Below, in pieces: positions 43,158 through 51,524 of a stretch of DNA of 64,000 nt. The translations under genes and the position numbers were made by a program. The first letter of the stretch is position 1, and the number at the start of each line of letters is the position of its first letter. The DNA lies in NCBI GenBank assembly GCA_964570855.1, contig CAZMZR010000001.1, positions 37,195 to 101,194 of the forward strand. The letters run 5' to 3'. Under the pieces are notes generated by a model, which did no database searches, was not told the origin of the DNA, and saw only the letters and a program-made list of their open reading frames with translations. The DNA is from JAFGPS01 sp964570855. GTDB taxonomy: Bacteria > Planctomycetota > Phycisphaerae > Sedimentisphaerales > Anaerobacaceae.

Positions 43158-44270
43158 ATGCAGGAATTGTTAAAAGAACTCATTCAGGCCGAATCGACCG
43201 AAGCAAAGGGCGAATTAGCGGCGGCAAAGGTACTCTCGGCGGAATTTGACCGCTGTGGAATAAACTCCGAGATAGATACATGGAATAATAACAGGGCGAA
43301 TATCATCGCGCATGTTAAATCCGGCGGGAATAAGCCGGCATTGCTGTTCGCCTGCCATCTTGATGTAGTCGGTCCCGGCGAAGCTAACTGGACACATCCG
43401 CCGTTTACCGCAGTCGAGAGTGATGGTAAAATCTACGGCAGAGGCTCTACGGATATGAAAGGCGGAACTGCCGCTGTCGTTACCGCTATCGGCAATATTA
43501 TCGGTTCAGGCAGACGGTTGCAGGGCGATATCGTTTTTACGGCCGTAGCAGGTGAAGAAGTCGATAGCTGCGGTGCCGAGAGATTCATCGCCGCCCGGAA
43601 AGAACTTCCGGATTTCTCTGGGGTAATTATTCCGGAACCGACGGATTTTTCAGTTGTGACCGCTCACCGCGGGATGTTGTGGCTTGAAATTTCAACCAAA
43701 GGAAAATCCGCTCACGGCTCGGCACCTCAGCTGGGTATAAACGCAATTACTTCGATGCGGCATTTCCTGAATGAGCTGGATAATTACGATATTGCCGTAA
43801 AACACCATGAGCTTTTAGGCCGGTGCTCTATGAGTGTTAATACGATTTCCGGGGGTAAAACACTGAACGTTGTCCCGGATAAATGCAGTATCGGGATAGA
43901 TATCAGGACTATTCCCGGTCAGAGCCATCAGGATATTATCGCCGATCTGGAAAAAATTTTTGCCAAACTCAAATCCGAAAATCCGAAATTCGAAGCGTCT
44001 CTCTCCGTGATTCGGCAGGTTCAGTCATTAGAGACAGATAATGGTTGCGACTTTGTCAGGGATTTTTGCTCTTGCCTGGGTATTAACGAAACCACGGCGG
44101 TCGGCTTTACTACGGATGGGCCGTGTTTTACATCATTAGAAGCGCCTGTGATTATTTTCGGTCCCGGCAAGCCTGGGCTTTGTCATAAGCCAGATGAGTA
44201 TATTGAAATTGCAGATGTCGAAAAAGCCGTAGAGTATTATGAAAATTTGATAATCAGTTTTTTAGAGTGA
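43158..44270 (+). CDS. M20-family metallopeptidase (ArgE/DapE/CPG2 type)
   Basis: A 370-residue zinc hydrolase. Metal and catalytic motifs are visible: FACHLDVVGPG (His/Asp), YGRGSTDMKGG (bridging Asp), VAGEEVDSCG (Glu pair), IIPEPTD, and a late CHKPDEYI (His). A dimerisation domain lies between about 165 and 285. Closest groups are acetylornithine or succinyl-diaminopimelate deacylases; the exact substrate is not readable. The ATG at 43158 was chosen over a TTG at 43140. TATAAT lies only nine bases before it, so the transcript may be nearly leaderless. Confidence 0.88.
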   Translation: MQELLKELIQAESTEAKGELAAAKVLSAEFDRCGINSEIDTWNNNRANIIAHVKSGGNKPALLFACHLDVVGPGEANWTHPPFTAVESDGKIYGRGSTDMKGGTAAVVTAIGNIIGSGRRLQGDIVFTAVAGEEVDSCGAERFIAARKELPDFSGVIIPEPTDFSVVTAHRGMLWLEISTKGKSAHGSAPQLGINAITSMRHFLNELDNYDIAVKHHELLGRCSMSVNTISGGKTLNVVPDKCSIGIDIRTIPGQSHQDIIADLEKIFAKLKSENPKFEASLSVIRQVQSLETDNGCDFVRDFCSCLGINETTAVGFTTDGPCFTSLEAPVIIFGPGKPGLCHKPDEYIEIADVEKAVEYYENLIISFLE

Positions 44271-44328
44271 TTAAATTTTCATTTTGTATCGATAATAAAA
44301 TTACCGAAAAGTTTCTTAAATTTTTTTG

Positions 44329-44357
44329 TTGACAAAAAAACTCTCGAAATGTATTAT
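44329..44357 (+). promoter_or_regulatory. Strong promoter of the structured leader RNA
   Basis: TTGACA and TATTAT separated by exactly 17 bases, the best sigma-70-type match seen in the window. Predicted start near 44364. Confidence 0.7.
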
Positions 44358-44388
44358 CAAGTTTCTGTTTGTGAGATAGGAACTAATA

Positions 44389-44535
44389 ATGTCTGAAATT
44401 AGGGAAAACAAGCATAAGCAATTGACGAGCCACAAGGTGGCCACGGTGCTTTTGCGCACATGCCTTCCGGCCGGAATAACCAGGATGTATGCTCCTGGTA
44501 TTTTCGTATACCGGCCAAAGGAAGCTGCTCCCTAA
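44389..44535 (+). CDS. Possible 48-codon leader ORF
   Basis: An ORF from ATG to TAA (starts MSEIRENKHKQL, ends YRPKEAAP) with AGG eight bases upstream of the start, lying wholly inside the structured RNA. Translation would disrupt the long stem at 44463-44521. It may be a leader peptide of an attenuator or incidental. No similarity is recognised. Confidence 0.3.
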   Translation: MSEIRENKHKQLTSHKVATVLLRTCLPAGITRMYAPGIFVYRPKEAAP

Positions 44536-44563
44536 TAAGGACTTAAGAAAATATTTCATTGAT

Positions 44564-44606
44564 AAAAAAGCCTTTCAGGGAGTAGAAAACCTGAAAGGCT
44601 TTTTTT
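44564..44606 (+). terminator. Strong Rho-independent terminator
   Basis: A perfect 16-bp stem (AAAAAAGCCTTTCAGG/complement at 44590-44605) with a 10-base loop and a T7 tract. It stands between the leader promoter and the methyltransferase, so either the small RNA ends here or downstream expression depends on read-through. Confidence 0.9.
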
Positions 44607-44665
44607 GTTTGGGTATTACCAGCAAAGCAGGTTGCTTTGCGAGGACACTGAAGGTATGTGGTATT

Positions 44666-45436
44666 ATGAAAGTCAGAGAAATGGATATCGAATTATATAG
44701 ACAGTACTCCAATACACTTGGAGTAAGGCGTGAGCCCGAATGGCAGTATGACGAGACAAAATCATGCGGCGTCAATTATAACAGTCTGTGGCAGGCCCGG
44801 ATTTACGACAGACGTCACCGTGGGTTCAGGGATTACAACAAGGAAGCGGAAGAAATTATAGCCCTTCTTGGTTTAGATACCGACGGCACAGTGCTCGATA
44901 TGGGTTGTGGAACAGGAGCTTTTGCGATCCACGCCGCCGGGTATTTCAGGAAGATTTACGCGGTCGATATATCGAATGCAATGTTAAAATGTGCCCGAAG
45001 GAAAGCCAGAAAAGAAAAACTTTCCAATATTGAATTCCGTCAGGGCGGTTTCCTGAGCTATGTTCATGATGCCGAACCTTTGGACGCAATTGTTTCGATT
45101 GCTGCGTTACATCATCTGCCCGATTTCTGGAAGATAATAGCCCTTAAGAGACTTGCCCGTATGGTTAAAACAGGCGGAAAATTATATATAAATGATGTCG
45201 TTTTTTCATTTGAGCCGGACCGTTATAAATATTCTATTAAGGCTTTTATACAGATGATGGTTGATCGTACCGGTCCGGAATTTAAATGGGAGCTTGAAAC
45301 GCATTTTCGTCAGGAGTACAGCACTTTCGGCTGGGTCATGGAAGGACTGCTCGAAAAGGCGGGCTTTGTAATAGAGAAGGCTGAATACAGGGAAGGATTT
45401 TTTGCGACTTATTTATGTCAAAGGAAAACAGAATAA
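44666..45436 (+). CDS. SAM-dependent class I methyltransferase
   Basis: A 256-residue enzyme. The SAM-binding motif I is VLDMGCGTGAFAIHAAG, motif II ends in YAVDIS, and the ALHHLPDFWKI segment is typical of small-molecule methyltransferases. The substrate is unknown. The frame extends upstream through the terminator to 44489, so a start after the terminator was chosen; ATG 44681 is another option. It opens a run of co-directional genes and its end abuts or overlaps the exporter gene. Confidence 0.82.
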   Translation: MKVREMDIELYRQYSNTLGVRREPEWQYDETKSCGVNYNSLWQARIYDRRHRGFRDYNKEAEEIIALLGLDTDGTVLDMGCGTGAFAIHAAGYFRKIYAVDISNAMLKCARRKARKEKLSNIEFRQGGFLSYVHDAEPLDAIVSIAALHHLPDFWKIIALKRLARMVKTGGKLYINDVVFSFEPDRYKYSIKAFIQMMVDRTGPEFKWELETHFRQEYSTFGWVMEGLLEKAGFVIEKAEYREGFFATYLCQRKTE

Positions 45437-45438
45437 TC

Positions 45439-46341
45439 ATGCAGCGTTTACTTGATAAAAGAGAATATAAAGGGGCGGCTTTGATACTGATATCGACGGT
45501 GTTCTTTTGCCTGATGTCGTCTCTGGTCAGGTATGCCTCCGATATCGACCCGTACACGATGACATTGTTTCGTTTCGTCGTCGGACTTGGTATATTGGGC
45601 ACAGCGGCACTTTTCGGGAAAATCAGATTGAAGTTCGTCAGCGGCACACTGTTGTTTCTGCGCGGGCTGTTCGGCGGCGCAGCTATCCTGATCTGTTTCT
45701 TCTCGATAACAAAACTCGGCGTCGGTAAGGGGACGGTTCTCATATATGCGTTTCCGATATTCGGCAGCATTTTTGGTTCGATATTTTTGAAGGAAAAGAT
45801 AGGCCTGGCCCGGTTAGTCGCGATTTTATCGGCCTTTTGCGGTATATATCTTCTGGCCGCCGACAACGGCAATGGTTCATCCTCGATCGGTATTTTAGGC
45901 AAATACGAGCTTCTGGCAATTTTCGGTGCAATGCTCGGAGGTTTGGCCCTTGTATTGGTTAAAAAGCTGCATGATACTGACTCTTCGTATGCTATATACT
46001 TTGCACAATGTATCATCGGTCTGTGGATTGTAATCATGCCGGCCAATACCGCATCCTGTTCGTTGGGATTTTACCAGGTCCTTTTGTTATTGGCGATTGG
46101 CGTAACCGCTACAGCGGGACAACTGCTCTCAACCGAGGCATATCGCTATGTTGAGGTTCCAACGGGTTCTCTTTTGGGAATGCTTGTGCCGGTGTTAAAC
46201 TGTATAGTCGGGATTACAGTTTTTGGAGAATCTTTCTCGATTTATTCGATAGTCGGCTCGGCAATGGTAATTGGTTCGTGTGTAACAGTACTACTGAAGT
46301 ATAACGGGAATCGGGCAAAATGTGCGAGTATGGTAAAGTAA
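45439..46341 (+). CDS. EamA/DMT-family transporter
   Basis: A roughly 300-residue membrane protein with ten predicted helices in two EamA repeats (about 10-135 and 150-290), such as LISTVFFCLMSSLVRYASD and ELLAIFGAMLGGLALVLVKK. Members export or exchange amino acids, nucleotide precursors and other small metabolites. ATG 45439 follows the methyltransferase stop by two bases; an ATG at 45415 overlapping that gene is possible. Its position after a methyltransferase suggests export of a modified metabolite, which is inference. Confidence 0.85.
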   Translation: MQRLLDKREYKGAALILISTVFFCLMSSLVRYASDIDPYTMTLFRFVVGLGILGTAALFGKIRLKFVSGTLLFLRGLFGGAAILICFFSITKLGVGKGTVLIYAFPIFGSIFGSIFLKEKIGLARLVAILSAFCGIYLLAADNGNGSSSIGILGKYELLAIFGAMLGGLALVLVKKLHDTDSSYAIYFAQCIIGLWIVIMPANTASCSLGFYQVLLLLAIGVTATAGQLLSTEAYRYVEVPTGSLLGMLVPVLNCIVGITVFGESFSIYSIVGSAMVIGSCVTVLLKYNGNRAKCASMVK

Positions 46342-46832
46342 CAATCAGGGAATTTAAGAGCGGCGATTTGGCCGAAGTCAGAGACTTGGTTTGTGAAACG
46401 ATAGATGTTTGTTATTCCAATGTTTATTGTGCCGAAGCGGTGAAGTTCTTCAAAGACTGGCACCATAACGAAAAGATTCTACAGAACGCCGGAGATGGAT
46501 TCACAATCGTTTTAGAACAAAACGGCCGGATTGTCGGAACCGGCACCATAGTTACTGACGAGATAATGAGAGTTTTCGTAAATCCTTCATCACAGAAATA
46601 TGGATTCGGAAAACTTATAATGCAGAAACTCGAAGAAAAAGCTCTCTCGGCAGGCAAAAATATCGTCAAACTGGATGCGTCACTGCCTTCGAAGAAGTTT
46701 TATGATTTATTGGGATATGCCACGTTGAAACATACTTTTTTGGAAGTCGAAAATAACAAGAGACTTGATTACTATAAAATGCAAAAAACATTAACGAAAA
46801 AAACACGGGGATTTAATCTGAAAGGAGAGTAG
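46320..46832 (+). CDS. GNAT-family N-acetyltransferase (first of four)
   Basis: A 170-residue acetyl-CoA-dependent acyltransferase. The core strand and CoA loop are MRVFVNPSSQKYGFGKLIMQ, followed by a FYDLLGYATLKHTF segment. The substrate is unknown. It overlaps the transporter gene by 22 bases, which suggests coupled translation. Confidence 0.8.
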   Translation: MCEYGKVTIREFKSGDLAEVRDLVCETIDVCYSNVYCAEAVKFFKDWHHNEKILQNAGDGFTIVLEQNGRIVGTGTIVTDEIMRVFVNPSSQKYGFGKLIMQKLEEKALSAGKNIVKLDASLPSKKFYDLLGYATLKHTFLEVENNKRLDYYKMQKTLTKKTRGFNLKGE

Positions 46833-46837
46833 TAAAT

Positions 46838-47893
46838 ATGGCTGTGAAAGTGACGGTAGTAGGTGTTGGTCTGGTTGGCGAAATGATCGTGAGCTGTCTG
46901 AAAGAGCGGAAGTTTCCTTGTGAATGGCCGCCACGGGTAGTGGCTACCCACGAGAGGCCCAAGACTCTGGCTGGAGAAAAAATGCTTGTGCAGGAAACAA
47001 ACGCCGATGCTTTTGATGGTACGGACCTGGTTCTTTTCGCAGGTAAAGAGGGCGCCAGGGGTGCGAGTGTTACCTGGCGCCAGACGGCTGAGAAGGCTGG
47101 TGCAATCTGCATTGACAATGGACGTGACTTTCGTCTTGCCCCGGATGTTCCGCTTGTCGTCCCGGAGGTTAATGCAGATGCTATTACTAATGACACTCGT
47201 TTTATCGCCAGCCCGAACTGTTCGACAATCCAACTGGTTGTCGCCCTGGCACCGCTGCATCGTGTCGCACGCATTAGACGGATAATTGCCGCAACATATC
47301 AGTCAACCAGCGGCTGGGGCCTAAAGGGGCCGGAGGAACTTAGAACACAAACGCCAGCAGCGCTAAAATCTTTGGATAATATTCCGTTCGACCCAATGGT
47401 ATTTGCCAGGCCGATTGCCTTCAACTGCATTCCGCATATCGAGCCTTTCCTCGATGCCGATTACACGCGGGAAGAGTTGAAGCTTGTATCCGAGACGCGT
47501 AAAATTCTTGGCGATTCGTCCATCCGTATCTCAGCGACGGCGGTGCGTGTACCGGTCTTTGTTGGTCACGGTGAGGCTATCTGGATTGAGACTGAGAAAA
47601 AGTTGTCTCCTGACGATGCCCGCGAATTGCTGCGCAGCGCTGATGGTATTGTGCTTATGGATGATTTGGTGGGTAAGAACCAGCGAGGCGATGAAAATGA
47701 GCGAAGCTATCCTACGCCACTCGACGTTCTTAAATATCGTGATGAAGTTCTCGTCGGCCGGGTACGTGAGGACTCCAGCAGTGAAGGCGGCCTGACCTTG
47801 TGGTGTGTCTCGGATAACCTCCGCAAAGGTGCGGCGTTGAATGTTGTGCAGATTGCCGAGGAATTGATAAGGCGCAGGTTGTTGAAAGCATAA
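46838..47893 (+). CDS. asd: Aspartate-semialdehyde dehydrogenase
   Basis: Reduces aspartyl phosphate to aspartate semialdehyde for Lys/DAP, Thr and Met synthesis. At 351 residues it is the expected length. The NADP motif is VGVGLVGEM near the N-terminus. The nucleophilic Cys is in IASPNCSTIQL. The family segment ATYQSTSGWG follows, and the catalytic His lies in RVPVFVGHGEA. AAAGGAG lies 14 bases before the ATG. Base composition looks GC-richer than the GNAT gene before it. Together with the DapF homologue downstream it may contribute to diaminopimelate or a related amino acid. Confidence 0.85.
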   Translation: MAVKVTVVGVGLVGEMIVSCLKERKFPCEWPPRVVATHERPKTLAGEKMLVQETNADAFDGTDLVLFAGKEGARGASVTWRQTAEKAGAICIDNGRDFRLAPDVPLVVPEVNADAITNDTRFIASPNCSTIQLVVALAPLHRVARIRRIIAATYQSTSGWGLKGPEELRTQTPAALKSLDNIPFDPMVFARPIAFNCIPHIEPFLDADYTREELKLVSETRKILGDSSIRISATAVRVPVFVGHGEAIWIETEKKLSPDDARELLRSADGIVLMDDLVGKNQRGDENERSYPTPLDVLKYRDEVLVGRVREDSSSEGGLTLWCVSDNLRKGAALNVVQIAEELIRRRLLKA

Positions 47894-47962
47894 CTTAGCA
47901 TAAGACTACCTTCATAAAAAAAGTTTAATTGTTAAGCACAACCTTAAATAATAGGAGTGACC

Positions 47963-48442
47963 ATGAATGAATTTAAATCAATCATCCAGGAGTTATTAAA
48001 TCTGATTAAAGAATGGGAACCAAAGCTATCTGCTCTTCCCGATGATGTTATTACTGAACGGCGAAACAGTCAAAATCGCACCATCAAGCAAATTGTCGGG
48101 CACATGGTGGATTCGGCATCTAATAACACGCATCGCATAATACACCTGCAGTATCAGCAGAGCCCTTTGATTTTTCCGGATTATGCAAACCTTGGGAATA
48201 ATGACAGGTGGATTGCCATTCAGAACTATCAGGATGAAGAGTGGAACAACCTGGTTCAATTATGGAAATATAGCAATATCCACGTTACTCATGTGATTCG
48301 AAATATAAATATTGAAAAATTGGACAATGTTTGGATATCCGCTTTGAACGATAAAATATCACTCAAGGCCATGGTCGTTGATTTCCCGCGGCATTTCAAG
48401 CTGCATTGTGGTGAAATAAATGATTTAATAAACAAACAGTAA
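47963..48442 (+). CDS. DinB-family protein
   Basis: A 159-residue four-helix protein of the DinB/YfiT superfamily, with metal-binding His residues in KQIVGHMVDSASNN and DFPRHFKLHCGEI. Members include bacillithiol or mycothiol-type transferases and uncharacterised stress proteins. The ATG at 47963 has AGGAG five bases upstream; the frame opens at a GTG six bases earlier. Confidence 0.75.
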   Translation: MNEFKSIIQELLNLIKEWEPKLSALPDDVITERRNSQNRTIKQIVGHMVDSASNNTHRIIHLQYQQSPLIFPDYANLGNNDRWIAIQNYQDEEWNNLVQLWKYSNIHVTHVIRNINIEKLDNVWISALNDKISLKAMVVDFPRHFKLHCGEINDLINKQ

Positions 48443-48490
48443 ATACGCTCAACGCAATTCCTGGCCAATCTTACTGTTTCAGAGGATTAT

Positions 48491-48985
48491 ATGAACTTTA
48501 CAATAGAAAAAATGAAAGATAAAGATTGGCCCCAGGTAGCTGATATCTATCGGGAAGGTATTGCCACCGGTGACGCGACATTTGAGACGGACGTTCCAGA
48601 ATGGGAAAAATGGGATAAAGGCCATTTAAGCGGATGCAGACTTGTTGCCCGGACCGGAAACCAGGTTATAGGATGGGCGGCTTTGAGTCCTGTTTCCGGC
48701 AGATGTATTTATTCCGGTGTGGCTGAGGTTAGCCTGTATATTAAATCATCGGCAAGAGGAAAAGGCGCAGGCAAAGCTTTACTTAAAGCGGTTATAGAAG
48801 AATCTGAACGTATCGGTATCTGGACCTTGCAGAGCGGCACTTTTCCTGAGAATAATGTGAGTATCAATCTCCAGAAGGCATGCGGTTTTCGTGAAGTAGG
48901 TACACGTGAAAAAATCGGCTGTATGTACGGCAGGTGGCGAGACGTTGTTCTCATGGAGCGAAGAAGCAGGATTGTTGGAATATAA
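48491..48985 (+). CDS. GNAT acetyltransferase, phosphinothricin-type
   Basis: A 164-residue N-acetyltransferase. It resembles PAT/MnaT enzymes: IYREGIATGDATFETDVPEW near the start, AEVSLYIKSSARGKGAGKAL as the CoA-binding region, and HxVY-like end replaced by REKIGCMYGRWRDVVLMER. Such enzymes acetylate the amino group of amino acids such as methionine sulfone or phosphinothricin. GAGGATT precedes the ATG. It is one of four GNAT genes in this stretch. Confidence 0.88.
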   Translation: MNFTIEKMKDKDWPQVADIYREGIATGDATFETDVPEWEKWDKGHLSGCRLVARTGNQVIGWAALSPVSGRCIYSGVAEVSLYIKSSARGKGAGKALLKAVIEESERIGIWTLQSGTFPENNVSINLQKACGFREVGTREKIGCMYGRWRDVVLMERRSRIVGI

Positions 48986-49006
48986 CAGCAAAGGACAGGT
49001 TTAACA

Positions 49007-49501
49007 ATGATTATAAGAGATGCAAAAAAAACTGACGAAGGTGTTTTAGCGGCTCTTATTCGTGATTCGTTTTACGATGTAGCTGAAAAGTTCTCTCTTA
49101 CGGCCGAAAGCTGCCCCAAATTTCCGGCGTTCAATGCAAAAGAACGAGTCGCGAGCGATTTTGAAAAAGGCCTTAAGTTTTACATCCTGGAAGAAAACGG
49201 CCGGGCCTGCGGCTGTGTGGCCCTTGAGAAGGCCGGTCCGGATTTATGCTATCTCGGAAGACTCGCAGTTCTGCCCGAACACAGAAACAAAGGCTTCGGT
49301 CAGGCTTTAGTAAACCATTTATTCGAGCAGGCAGGAAGGATTGGTATCCGGCGGGTGGAGATAGGGATAATCTCTAAACACAGAAAGCTGAAGAATTGGT
49401 ACAGGAAATTCGGCTTTGCCCAGAAAGGCACGAGGAAATTCGACCATTTACCGTTCACTGTCGCATTTATGTACAGAGAATTAAATAAAGAGCAGGAATG
49501 A
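49007..49501 (+). CDS. GNAT-family N-acetyltransferase
   Basis: A 164-residue acetyltransferase, with the CoA-binding motif LAVLPEHRNKGFGQALVNHL and a following WYRKFGFAQKGTRKF. AAGGACAGG lies ahead of the ATG. Its stop overlaps the aminotransferase start by 4 bases (ATGA), so the two are translationally coupled and may act on linked substrates. Confidence 0.85.
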   Translation: MIIRDAKKTDEGVLAALIRDSFYDVAEKFSLTAESCPKFPAFNAKERVASDFEKGLKFYILEENGRACGCVALEKAGPDLCYLGRLAVLPEHRNKGFGQALVNHLFEQAGRIGIRRVEIGIISKHRKLKNWYRKFGFAQKGTRKFDHLPFTVAFMYRELNKEQE

Positions 49502-50688
49502 TGAAAAACCTATATGCAAAAAGAATGAGTACGATTCCGAAGTCTTTCATTCGAGAGATTTTGGAAGTGACCGAGAATCCCGAAGTAATCTCGTTTGCGG
49601 GAGGATTGCCGAATCCGCGATTTTTCCCCGTCGAGGAGATTGCCGTGGCCTCATCGGACGTGCTGGCCGGAGCCGACATTTCAGCTCTGCAGTACAGCAC
49701 AACCGAAGGCTATCAGCCTTTGCGGGAGTATATCGCACAAAGATATCGGGATAAGAAGAAACTGGATATTTCCGCCGATGAGATTTTAATCACGAATGGG
49801 TCACAGCAGGGATTGGACCTGATAGGTAAGGTTTTCATCGGAAAGGATGACAGGGTTGTAATTGAAAAGCCCGCGTATCTTGGCGCGATCCAGGCATTTG
49901 CGGTTTACGAGCCGTTGTTTTGTCCGGTGCCTCTTTTGGAAGATGGAATAGATATTGACCAATTGAAGAATGTGCTTGGTGAGCATCGTATCAAGCTGTT
50001 CCATACAGTTATCAACTTCCAGAATCCATCCGGTATAAGCTACTCGCAGTATAAACGGCAGGAATTGGCTAAAGTGTTTGAGTTGCACGATGCGATTGTA
50101 GTCGAGGATGATCCATACGGAGAGCTGCGTTTTGCAGGAATAGCGCCGCAGTCTATGTGGAGTTTACTTGGTGGCAGGGTGGTGCTGTTGGGCTCGTTCT
50201 CGAAGACGATTGCTCCGGGGCTGCGGCTCGGCTGGATATGCGCCGGGCGTGAAATCATGGACAAGCTCGTGGTGGCCAAACAGGCCAGTGACCTGCATTC
50301 GAATTCTCTGTGTCAGAGGATTGTGTATCAGTACCTGATGAGTAATAATGTGGACAGACATATCGAGACGATAATAACAGCTTACAAAAAACAGAGGGAT
50401 GTAATGGTAGCCGCTATCGAAGAAGACTTTCCGGCGGAAGTCCGTTTCACCAGGCCCGAAGGTGGGATGTTCCTCTGGGTGACTTTGCCGGAGCGGTTAT
50501 CTGCTTTGGAGCTGTTCGAGCATGCTGTCAAAGAAAAGGTGGCCTTCGTTCCGGGGACACCGTTTTTTGTGGATGGCGACGGCAGGAACAATATGAGGTT
50601 GAATTTCTCGAATTCGGACCAAGACAGAATCTGGGAAGGAATACGGCGTCTTGGACGAATCATGAAGAATCTTATGGCCGACGGATAA
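49498..50688 (+). CDS. PLP-dependent class I aminotransferase (LysN/MocR-core type)
   Basis: A 396-residue fold-type I aminotransferase. It has FAGGLPNPRFFPVEE at the start, NGSQQGLDLIGKVF, NFQNPSGISYS, EDDPYGELRF (Asp for the PLP ring) and the Schiff-base Lys in GSFSKTIAPGLRLGW. It lacks the GntR DNA-binding domain of MocR regulators and resembles the 2-aminoadipate/valine-pyruvate group. Overlap with the preceding GNAT and proximity to asd and a DapF homologue suggest amino-acid metabolism; the substrate is unproven. Confidence 0.88.
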   Translation: MMKNLYAKRMSTIPKSFIREILEVTENPEVISFAGGLPNPRFFPVEEIAVASSDVLAGADISALQYSTTEGYQPLREYIAQRYRDKKKLDISADEILITNGSQQGLDLIGKVFIGKDDRVVIEKPAYLGAIQAFAVYEPLFCPVPLLEDGIDIDQLKNVLGEHRIKLFHTVINFQNPSGISYSQYKRQELAKVFELHDAIVVEDDPYGELRFAGIAPQSMWSLLGGRVVLLGSFSKTIAPGLRLGWICAGREIMDKLVVAKQASDLHSNSLCQRIVYQYLMSNNVDRHIETIITAYKKQRDVMVAAIEEDFPAEVRFTRPEGGMFLWVTLPERLSALELFEHAVKEKVAFVPGTPFFVDGDGRNNMRLNFSNSDQDRIWEGIRRLGRIMKNLMADG

Positions 50689-50734
50689 AATAGTTTATGA
50701 CTTTCTAAGGTTGTGCTGGAAGTCAGGGGAAAAC

Positions 50735-50821
50735 ATGGAAATGGATGGCGGCCTTGCGACTGTATCTGCGAGGTTCGCCCTTGAGGTGATGGAAACTGCA
50801 TTCAAAGAAAGGCAGGTATAA
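50735..50821 (+). CDS. Possible 28-codon coupling ORF
   Basis: A short ORF (starts MEMDGGLATVSARF, ends FKERQV) with AGGGG five bases before its ATG, ending two bases before the next gene's ATG. It might only mediate translational coupling or be the tail of a lost gene. No family is recognised. Confidence 0.25.
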   Translation: MEMDGGLATVSARFALEVMETAFKERQV

Positions 50822-50823
50822 AT

Positions 50824-51513
50824 ATGATTGATGCGAATTTTATTAAAAAGACGGCAGTCGAGTTTGGCGCCGATTTGTGCGGCATTGCACCGGTAGAGCG
50901 TTTTCGTGAAGCACCGAAAGGTTTCAGGCCGAAGGATATCTACGTGGATACGAAATCCGTAGCTGTTATTGCAAAGAGATTCCCCGAAGGTGCGTTCCAG
51001 TCGGGCAGTCCGATTCCATATACAGTGACAAATAATATTATACTCAACGATGTCGTCCGAGTTACCTGTAATATCAGCAATCGACTTGAGCGTGATGGTG
51101 ACGTAATCGCGGTTCCGGTACCCGGCGATCCTTACGAATACTGGGACGAAGAAAAGCGAGAAGGCAGGGGAATCCTTTCGCTGCGCCATGCCGGTTACAT
51201 GGCCGGATTGGGAGTTCTTGGCAGGAACACGCTGCTGACAAATTCAACTTTCGGCAATCGAATAGTATTGGGTGCAATTTTGCTGAATATAACAGTAGAG
51301 CCGGACGATTTGGCGGGCTATGATTTCTGTCCGACCGATTGTCAAATTTGTATTGAGAACTGTCCGGCGGGAGCTCTCGACGTTGGAACTGTAAATCAAA
51401 AACTCTGCAGGGCTGTTTCGCAGGGATGCACAAAAAAAGGCGACTATTTATATCTGTGCAATAACTGTCGTAAACTCTGCCCGAACGGCAGGGGATTCGA
51501 GAACGGAAACTAA
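50824..51513 (+). CDS. Epoxyqueuosine reductase-like ferredoxin-type protein
   Basis: A 229-residue protein related to QueG but shorter. The N-terminal part (GADLCGIAPVERF) and the middle (GRGILSLRHAGYMAGLGVLG, NTLLTN) correspond to the corrinoid-binding region of QueG. The C-terminus has a Cys cluster (CPTDCQICIENCPAGAL, then CNNCRKLCP) for one or two 4Fe-4S centres. The C-terminal HEAT domain of true QueG is missing. This is the short homologue group often called an epoxyqueuosine reductase; function is uncertain. AGGCAGG precedes the ATG. Confidence 0.8.
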   Translation: MIDANFIKKTAVEFGADLCGIAPVERFREAPKGFRPKDIYVDTKSVAVIAKRFPEGAFQSGSPIPYTVTNNIILNDVVRVTCNISNRLERDGDVIAVPVPGDPYEYWDEEKREGRGILSLRHAGYMAGLGVLGRNTLLTNSTFGNRIVLGAILLNITVEPDDLAGYDFCPTDCQICIENCPAGALDVGTVNQKLCRAVSQGCTKKGDYLYLCNNCRKLCPNGRGFENGN

Positions 51514-51524
51514 TGGAGATGAAT

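Larger units (their letters stand above)
44364..44606 (+). ncRNA. Candidate structured small RNA or attenuator
   Basis: A unit of about 243 bases bounded by a strong promoter and a strong terminator. It contains a hairpin GCCAC-AAG-GTGGC (44429-44441). A long interrupted stem spans 44463-44521, with paired blocks CCTT/AAGG, GGCCGG/CCGGCC, AAT/ATT and ACCAGGA/TCCTGGT around a 7-base loop. The terminator stem closes it. A SAM-dependent methyltransferase starts 60 bases after the terminator. It may be a free sRNA or a transcription attenuator of that gene cluster. I could not match it to a known riboswitch class. A 48-codon ORF overlaps it. Confidence 0.5.

Noticed and set aside
44489..44665. 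Upstream extension of the methyltransferase frame
   Set aside because: It would run through a 16-bp terminator stem and T tract; the fold and family start fit the later ATG.
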